From NCBI GenBank assembly GCA_028275205.1, contig JAPWVB010000050.1, positions 1 to 8,763 of the forward strand: a stretch of 8,763 nucleotides of DNA, in the 5' to 3' direction. The stretch comes from Candidatus Acetothermia bacterium. Lineage in GTDB: Bacteria; Bipolaricaulota; Bipolaricaulia; RBG-16-55-9; DRXL01. The notes below the pieces were generated by a model that searched no databases, was not told the origin of the DNA, and saw only the letters and a program-made list of their open reading frames with translations. Position 1 is the stretch's first letter, and each line of letters starts with the position of its first letter. The translations under genes were made by a program, and so were the position numbers. This document shows, one piece after another, positions 5,424 to 8,763 of this stretch.

Positions 5424-6403
5424 GCGAGCACGATGATCTCGAAAGAATGTTACTGAAAGTATCTGAGCGGCGGATCGAGGCTCTGGAGCGCGAGCTTGAC
5501 AGGAAGCTGAGCCGTCTCTGGCGCGTACACGCGGACCTCTCCCCAGACCTAACCCCCCGACCCCCTTCCCTAACAGGGAAGGGGGACCAGGCTCCGCCTG
5601 GACCGTTCGTCTTGCCGCCTTCGGCGGCAAGGTGTCCAGTCCAGACAAAGTCTGGTCGGGGAGGGGCTGGGGGAGGGGTCTTCAAGATCGCGTTGGCGCT
5701 CGCTGGCCTTGCGGCGGTCTTCGTAAGCGCGTGGCTGTATGATCTCAGCCGAAGTGATCGCAGCGCGGCGGGTCTTGTTGTGCTAGACGAGCGTTTCGAT
5801 CGCCCGCAGCTTGTGTTCAGAGGGCCGGGCGATCCCGCGGTTGTGACCCGGCAGCTCGCCGGGCGTCCGGCTTTTGAAGAGCTGAAGTTCGTGGAGCCAG
5901 GACCAAACACGGGAGTGTTTCGCTTTGATGGGGACCCTGTCCTAGGCGTTACGAGCAAGGGCAATTGGTTTCGGATCGAAGGGTCGGAGATCGTCAAGCG
6001 AGCCCCGACAGGGGAGGAATCTGTGATCGTCAGCGGGCTGGATCGGCCAATGGGTCTTGCGCTCGATCCCGAGGGGAATCTCTTGGTGTTTGAGGGCGGC
6101 ACGGGCCGGATTCTGCGGGTGGAAGCCGTAGATGGCGAGCTCAAGCCGGGGAGCCCCGTCTCGGTTCTCGCCGTCGTGCAGCTCCCCCGGGAAGAGAGGA
6201 GCACAGAGAAGCCCGAGGAAACTCTGAAATTAGGGTTAGGGTTCATGCTGCAAGATCTAGTCGCTGGGCCGGTCTATCTGACGGTCAACGAGCGTGGCGA
6301 GATCTTCGTCGGCGAGCGGACGGACAACGGCAAAGCCGTTGTCTACAAGATCGCTCGGAAGGGCTTTCAGTGGTGGAAGTTTTATTGTCTCTATCGGTGC
6401 TGA
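5420..6403 (+). CDS. Membrane protein with NHL-like extracytoplasmic region; candidate anti-sigma factor
   Basis: A 327-residue protein, translationally coupled to the ECF sigma gene by the ATGA overlap, with GAGGAG (5409-5414) as Shine-Dalgarno. In order it has a charged cytoplasmic helix (about 1-38, rich in Leu, Glu and Arg), a Pro/Gly-rich linker encoded by a palindromic repeat (about 41-86), one membrane segment (about 88-107), and an extracytoplasmic beta-rich part. That last part contains LDRPMGLALDPEGNLLVFEGGTGRILRV, which resembles an NHL / SMP-30 type propeller blade, and a second similar stretch near the end (YLTVNERGEIFVGE). Position and topology suggest an anti-sigma factor that holds the sigma factor until the outer part senses a signal. 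No zinc-binding HxxxCxxC motif is present, so it is not a standard ZAS anti-sigma factor. Only two or so blade-like units are visible, too few for a closed propeller, so it may dimerise or be shortened. The function is inferred from context. Confidence 0.75.
   Translation: MSEHDDLERMLLKVSERRIEALERELDRKLSRLWRVHADLSPDLTPRPPSLTGKGDQAPPGPFVLPPSAARCPVQTKSGRGGAGGGVFKIALALAGLAAVFVSAWLYDLSRSDRSAAGLVVLDERFDRPQLVFRGPGDPAVVTRQLAGRPAFEELKFVEPGPNTGVFRFDGDPVLGVTSKGNWFRIEGSEIVKRAPTGEESVIVSGLDRPMGLALDPEGNLLVFEGGTGRILRVEAVDGELKPGSPVSVLAVVQLPREERSTEKPEETLKLGLGFMLQDLVAGPVYLTVNERGEIFVGERTDNGKAVVYKIARKGFQWWKFYCLYRC
5541..5679. repeat. Composite palindromic repeat embedded in frame in the candidate anti-sigma gene
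   Basis: Four hairpins follow one another: 5561-5570 with 5576-5585 (10 bp), 5587-5592 with 5596-5601 (6 bp), 5611-5619 with 5623-5631 (9 bp, TTC loop) and 5641-5646 with 5650-5655 (6 bp). They are enclosed by imperfect C-rich and G-rich outer arms (about 5541-5560 and 5656-5679). The right arm shares GAGGGGCTGGGGG exactly with the recG repeat. The whole element is translated without a stop into a Pro/Gly/Ser-rich linker between the cytoplasmic helix and the membrane segment. The boundaries are approximate. Confidence 0.8.
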
Positions 6404-6422
6404 TCAGAGAAAGGAGAACTCA

Positions 6423-7604
6423 ATGAAGAAAGTCTTTTTAGGGGTCGTTCTCGTGTCGTTAGCTGTCAGTTGGGTTGGACCATTGGGGGCTCAACAAGCT
6501 TTGACGGGGCCAAGCTTGGCGATTTACTCCGGCTTGGCGTTGGTTGAGGAGCAGCGCACGCTTGCGGTCTCTGCGGGGGAGAATATCTATCTGATCGAGG
6601 ACCTGCCGGAGGGCATTGTGCCCGATTCGGTGATCTTCCGCCCTGAGCAATCGGGAGTGCAGATTCTTGAGCAGGAGTTCATATCATCTCCGCCGACACT
6701 CCGCTGGCGTATCTACAACGAGATGTCCGGCGAGCTGAGGGGGACTTTAAGCTACCTCGTGAACGGGGTCACCTGGGCGGCTTACTACACCGCTATCCTC
6801 ACTCAAGATGAGGATCAGATGGCTCTGCAGAGCTGGGTGACGCTCCAGAACACAAGTGGGCGTGCCTATCAAAATGCCCGAATCGTGCTGATCGCTGGCG
6901 AGCTACAGCGTGAAACGATGCTTGGGCTTCTTTATGATAGATATGGAGCAGACACGGGAGTCTTCGGTTCTAGGTCGGCAGAGGTTGTTTTTGAGACGCA
7001 GCCGTCCTTTGAGTACCACGAATACAAGCTGACGCGCCTGGCGACGCTCAAGAACAACCAGACGCTGCAGATGGCGTTTTTGAGCGCCAAAGGCGTGCCC
7101 CTCTCCAAGCACTATGTCTATGAGGCGGCGCTTTCACCGGAGCAAGTGCGCGTTGAGTTACGCTTTGTCAACGATGAGGCGAGCAGCTTAGGCGTTGCCC
7201 TGCCCGCGGGTGCCGTGCGCCTCTACAAGCGCGCAGAGGATGGGACGCTCCGGTTTATCGGCGAGAGCACGATAGGTCACACCCCCAAGAACGAAGAGAT
7301 CGTGCTCGTGCCGGGGATCGCTTTCGATCTGAAGGCCGAGCGGGTTCTCAAGGATCGTCAGCTCGTCGGGCACGATGATCTTGGGCGCGATATCTATCGC
7401 GAGACCTACGAGATCAAGCTACGCAACCAGAAGGATAGCGATGTCGTGATCGAGGTGCGCGAGAAGCTCTCGGGCGAGTGGAAGATCGTCTCAGCCAAGC
7501 CAGGCTATGAGAAGCTCGATGCGAACACAGTGCTCTTTGAAGTCTCCGTTCCGGCGAACGGGACGGCGACCGTCAAGTACACGGTGGAGTGGAAGAATCG
7601 CTAG
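6423..7604 (+). CDS. Exported DUF4139-type protein
   Basis: A 393-residue protein with a signal peptide: MKKVF, a hydrophobic core, and a cleavage-like site after LGAQ near residue 23. The mature part begins with LAIYSGLALVEEQRTLAV and YLIEDLPEGIVPDSV, typical of the N-terminal part of DUF4139 proteins. It continues with LSYLVNGVTWAAYYTAIL and WVTLQNTSGRAYQNARIVLIAGE, the most characteristic stretch of the family. The C-terminal half is all beta-like and ends in a VPANGTATVKYTVEWKNR strand. The coiled coil found between the two halves in many relatives is absent, so this is a short version. The biochemical function of the family is not established. It is the third gene of the sigma / membrane protein operon, 19 bp after the previous stop, with AAAGGAG (6410-6416) 6 nt before the ATG. 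It may be an envelope target or partner of the sensor. A longer in-frame ORF from 6294 overlaps the previous gene and is rejected as the start. Confidence 0.83.
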   Translation: MKKVFLGVVLVSLAVSWVGPLGAQQALTGPSLAIYSGLALVEEQRTLAVSAGENIYLIEDLPEGIVPDSVIFRPEQSGVQILEQEFISSPPTLRWRIYNEMSGELRGTLSYLVNGVTWAAYYTAILTQDEDQMALQSWVTLQNTSGRAYQNARIVLIAGELQRETMLGLLYDRYGADTGVFGSRSAEVVFETQPSFEYHEYKLTRLATLKNNQTLQMAFLSAKGVPLSKHYVYEAALSPEQVRVELRFVNDEASSLGVALPAGAVRLYKRAEDGTLRFIGESTIGHTPKNEEIVLVPGIAFDLKAERVLKDRQLVGHDDLGRDIYRETYEIKLRNQKDSDVVIEVREKLSGEWKIVSAKPGYEKLDANTVLFEVSVPANGTATVKYTVEWKNR

Positions 7605-7619
7605 GTTGTGAGAAAAGAA

Positions 7620-7667
7620 GCCCGGTCGCGCATGGGCCGGAGGGAGCGCGGCCGGGCTCTCTTCTTT
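7620..7667 (+). terminator. Rho-independent terminator of the sigma operon
   Basis: A 12-bp stem (7620-7631 with 7646-7657, one G-T pair) closes a 14-nt loop and is followed by a pyrimidine tract, TCTCTTCTTT (7658-7667). Purines at 7611-7619 can extend the stem into this tract. It lies 15 bp after the DUF4139 stop codon and just upstream of the next promoter, so it separates the two transcription units. Confidence 0.82.
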
Positions 7668-7670
7668 CAC

Positions 7671-7687
7671 TGTGAGTCCGCGTCACT
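7671..7687. promoter_or_regulatory. Possible Crp/FNR-type operator
   Basis: TGTGA (7671-7675) and TCACT (7683-7687) face each other with a 7-bp gap, one base wider than the classical TGTGA-N6-TCACA site. The exact dyad is GTGA / TCAC. It abuts the -35 box of the cupredoxin promoter and is centred about 44 bp before the expected transcription start, near where class II activators of the Crp/FNR family bind. A Crp/FNR-family gene lies at the other end of the cupredoxin gene. The match is short and could be chance. Confidence 0.3.
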
Positions 7688-7716
7688 TTGACATCCTCCG
7701 GAATGATTGCTACACT
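7688..7716 (+). promoter_or_regulatory. Strong sigma70-type promoter of the cupredoxin gene
   Basis: A perfect TTGACA (7688-7693), an exact 17-bp spacer and TACACT (7711-7716) make this the best promoter in the window. The ATG at 7723 begins 6 nt after the -10 box, so transcription should start on or beside the A of the start codon, giving a leaderless mRNA. No Shine-Dalgarno is possible in this arrangement. Confidence 0.72.
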
Positions 7717-7722
7717 CTCACT

Positions 7723-8490
7723 ATGGACCGTTGGATCGCATTGCTCGCGGGGCTACTAGCTCTCATCGTCGGCGTGCTTCTCTTTTGGCTGCGCGGCCCC
7801 ACGCCGCCGCTCGCGGAGACGGCGCCGCGCGTCTTCGTCGTAGAAATCCGAGATCATTATTTTGATCCCCCAGGGCTCTCCCTTCGGCCCGGCGACCGCG
7901 TCGTCTGGGTCTTGAAAGAGAACGCCCAAGGCGACGGGCACACCGTGACGGCGTATCATCCCAGCCAAGATCGTCCGTTGCGCATCCCCCCTGGGGCTCC
8001 CCCGTGGAATTCTGGGCTATTAACCGAGATCGGGCAAACGTATTCGTATCTCTTCTCAGTCCCTGGAGTCTATGACTATCTCTGCATCCTGCACGAGCAG
8101 CAGGGCATGGTCGGGCGCGTCCGTGTCGGCAGCGCAGCGAGTGTCACTGAGCAGGGCCTGCCCGCGGCGGCCCAATCGTCCATCCCAACAGTAGACGAGC
8201 TCTCCGGGGTTGTAGGGGAAGCGTTCACGGCGATGGCGCTCTTGCAGGGGATAGAGTACCTTGCTCAACAGCCTCAAGCAGCGCAGGCGTTGCGCCAACT
8301 CAATGAATTCCAGCGTGGCTTCCCTCAGAGCGCGTTGGCAGAAGCTTTAGCGAAGCAAGGGGTCCGAGAACAGTTTGAGAACAGATTAGCAGTCTTGGAG
8401 GCGTTGCTCAGCCGAGGGGCACCTCTGAGTGCTATCGCTCAGACGGTCTCCCAAGCCAAGGCCCTGCTTGAGAGGATCGTGAAACTCTAG
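7723..8490 (+). CDS. Membrane-anchored cupredoxin (blue copper) protein with helical C-terminal region
   Basis: This 255-residue protein has an N-terminal membrane anchor (about 4-23) and then, facing outward, a plastocyanin-type cupredoxin domain (about 35-136). The type 1 copper ligands are all visible: H73 in GDGHTV, then C121, H124 and M129 in YLCILHEQQGM, with the CxxHxxxxM spacing typical of plastocyanin-like proteins. Such domains carry single electrons between membrane or periplasmic redox partners. Residues about 140-255 are Ala/Gln/Leu-rich and predicted helical (for example VGEAFTAMALLQGIEYLAQQ and ALAEALAKQGVREQFENRL), with no family that I recognise. The ATG at 7723 is chosen from the promoter geometry and because it begins directly with the anchor; an upstream in-frame ATG at 7672 lies before the promoter. 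The electron partner is not in the window. The stop codon overlaps that of the convergent Crp/FNR gene. Confidence 0.87.
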   Translation: MDRWIALLAGLLALIVGVLLFWLRGPTPPLAETAPRVFVVEIRDHYFDPPGLSLRPGDRVVWVLKENAQGDGHTVTAYHPSQDRPLRIPPGAPPWNSGLLTEIGQTYSYLFSVPGVYDYLCILHEQQGMVGRVRVGSAASVTEQGLPAAAQSSIPTVDELSGVVGEAFTAMALLQGIEYLAQQPQAAQALRQLNEFQRGFPQSALAEALAKQGVREQFENRLAVLEALLSRGAPLSAIAQTVSQAKALLERIVKL

Positions 8491-8763
8491 AGCGTGCCGC
8501 TCTTCTCCTTGAGCTTCTCCTCATCTTTGATGATGATATAGTAGCGCTTCTTGTCCAAGATGCCCTCTTTGGCAAGGCGATTGAGGGCTGAGGTGGTGTT
8601 CTCGCGGGCAGACCCGATCAGATCAGCTAATTCTTTGTGAGTGATCTTGAAGCTGATCTGGGTTCCCTCGGGGGTCCGCTCGCCATGCTCCTCGATGAGT
8701 CTGAGTAACTGGCGCGAGAGCCGCGTTGTGATGTCTTTAAAGACTAAATCTTCAAGCTTTTGC
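8487..8763 (-). CDS. Crp/FNR-family transcriptional regulator, C-terminal part (cut by window edge)
   Basis: Only the last 91 residues are in the window. They form the winged helix-turn-helix of a Crp/FNR regulator: a helix ending the dimer region (DITTRLSRQLLRLIEEHGE), a strand segment, the HTH with ITHKELADLIGSARENTTSALNRLAKEGIL, and the wing DKKRYYIIIKDEEKL. The ELADLIGSxRExxxxxLxxLxxxG pattern is diagnostic of the family. The N-terminal sensor domain lies beyond the edge, so whether it senses cAMP, oxygen, nitric oxide or something else cannot be told. Its TAG stop (8489-8487) and that of the cupredoxin gene (8488-8490) share the palindrome CTAG. Regulation of the cupredoxin gene is possible from proximity but unproven. 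Confidence 0.88.
   Translation of the reverse strand, partial: QKLEDLVFKDITTRLSRQLLRLIEEHGERTPEGTQISFKITHKELADLIGSARENTTSALNRLAKEGILDKKRYYIIIKDEEKLKEKSGTL

Noticed and set aside
6230..6243. Telomere-like TTAGGGTTAGGGTT
   Set aside because: Only two units, inside the coding frame of the membrane protein, where they encode ordinary residues (LGLG). Probably chance.
5374..6246. Minus-strand open frame (290 codons) opposite the candidate anti-sigma gene
   Set aside because: Ser/Pro/Arg-rich translation typical of an antisense shadow; no promoter, Shine-Dalgarno or domain. The plus frame has coupling, a membrane segment and context.
6294..6422. N-terminal extension of the DUF4139 protein to an ATG at 6294
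   Set aside because: Overlaps the end of the previous gene, hides the signal peptide, and lacks the good Shine-Dalgarno present at 6410-6416.

Overview
The window is compact bacterial DNA of moderately high GC content, with eight protein-coding genes on both strands and almost no empty space. No rRNA, tRNA, CRISPR array or transposase gene is visible. The lineage cannot be fixed from the sequence alone. Short gaps, promoters placed directly on start codons, and dispersed G/C-rich palindromes of the CCCCTCTCCC / CCCCCTTCCC kind would suit an uncultivated bacterial phylum (something like Bipolaricaulota or a Chloroflexota relative), but that is only a guess.

Layout. Positions 1-550 (minus strand) hold the N-terminal part of RecG helicase, cut by the window edge, with a palindromic repeat embedded in frame. 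Divergent from it is a secreted sulfatase (634-2118), followed closely by cysS (2163-3566). Convergent with cysS, and overlapping it by 6 bp at the stop codons, is a minus-strand Nudix hydrolase-methyltransferase fusion (3561-4790). A 69-bp divergent promoter region with two overlapping -10 boxes separates it from a three-gene plus-strand operon: an ECF sigma factor (4860-5423), a one-pass membrane protein with a short propeller-like extracytoplasmic part that is the candidate anti-sigma factor (5420-6403), and an exported DUF4139-type protein (6423-7604). The operon closes with a strong hairpin terminator. A sigma70-type promoter then drives a membrane-anchored blue-copper (cupredoxin) protein (7723-8490). 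Its stop codon overlaps that of a convergent Crp/FNR-family regulator, of which only the C-terminal DNA-binding part lies in the window.

Two observations stand out. First, members of one palindromic repeat family lie inside two unrelated genes (recG and the candidate anti-sigma gene). They are in opposite orientations relative to the coding strand, and both are read through in frame. In each case the repeat forms an interdomain linker, much as Rickettsia palindromic elements do. Second, the sigma / membrane propeller protein / DUF4139 operon looks like a self-contained envelope-signalling module whose second gene does not resemble the anti-sigma families I know. In addition, four genes (recG, cysS, the Nudix fusion and the cupredoxin) have a -10 box ending only 6-9 nt before the ATG and no well-placed Shine-Dalgarno, which points to leaderless transcripts. 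The sulfatase and the three operon genes have clear Shine-Dalgarno sequences.
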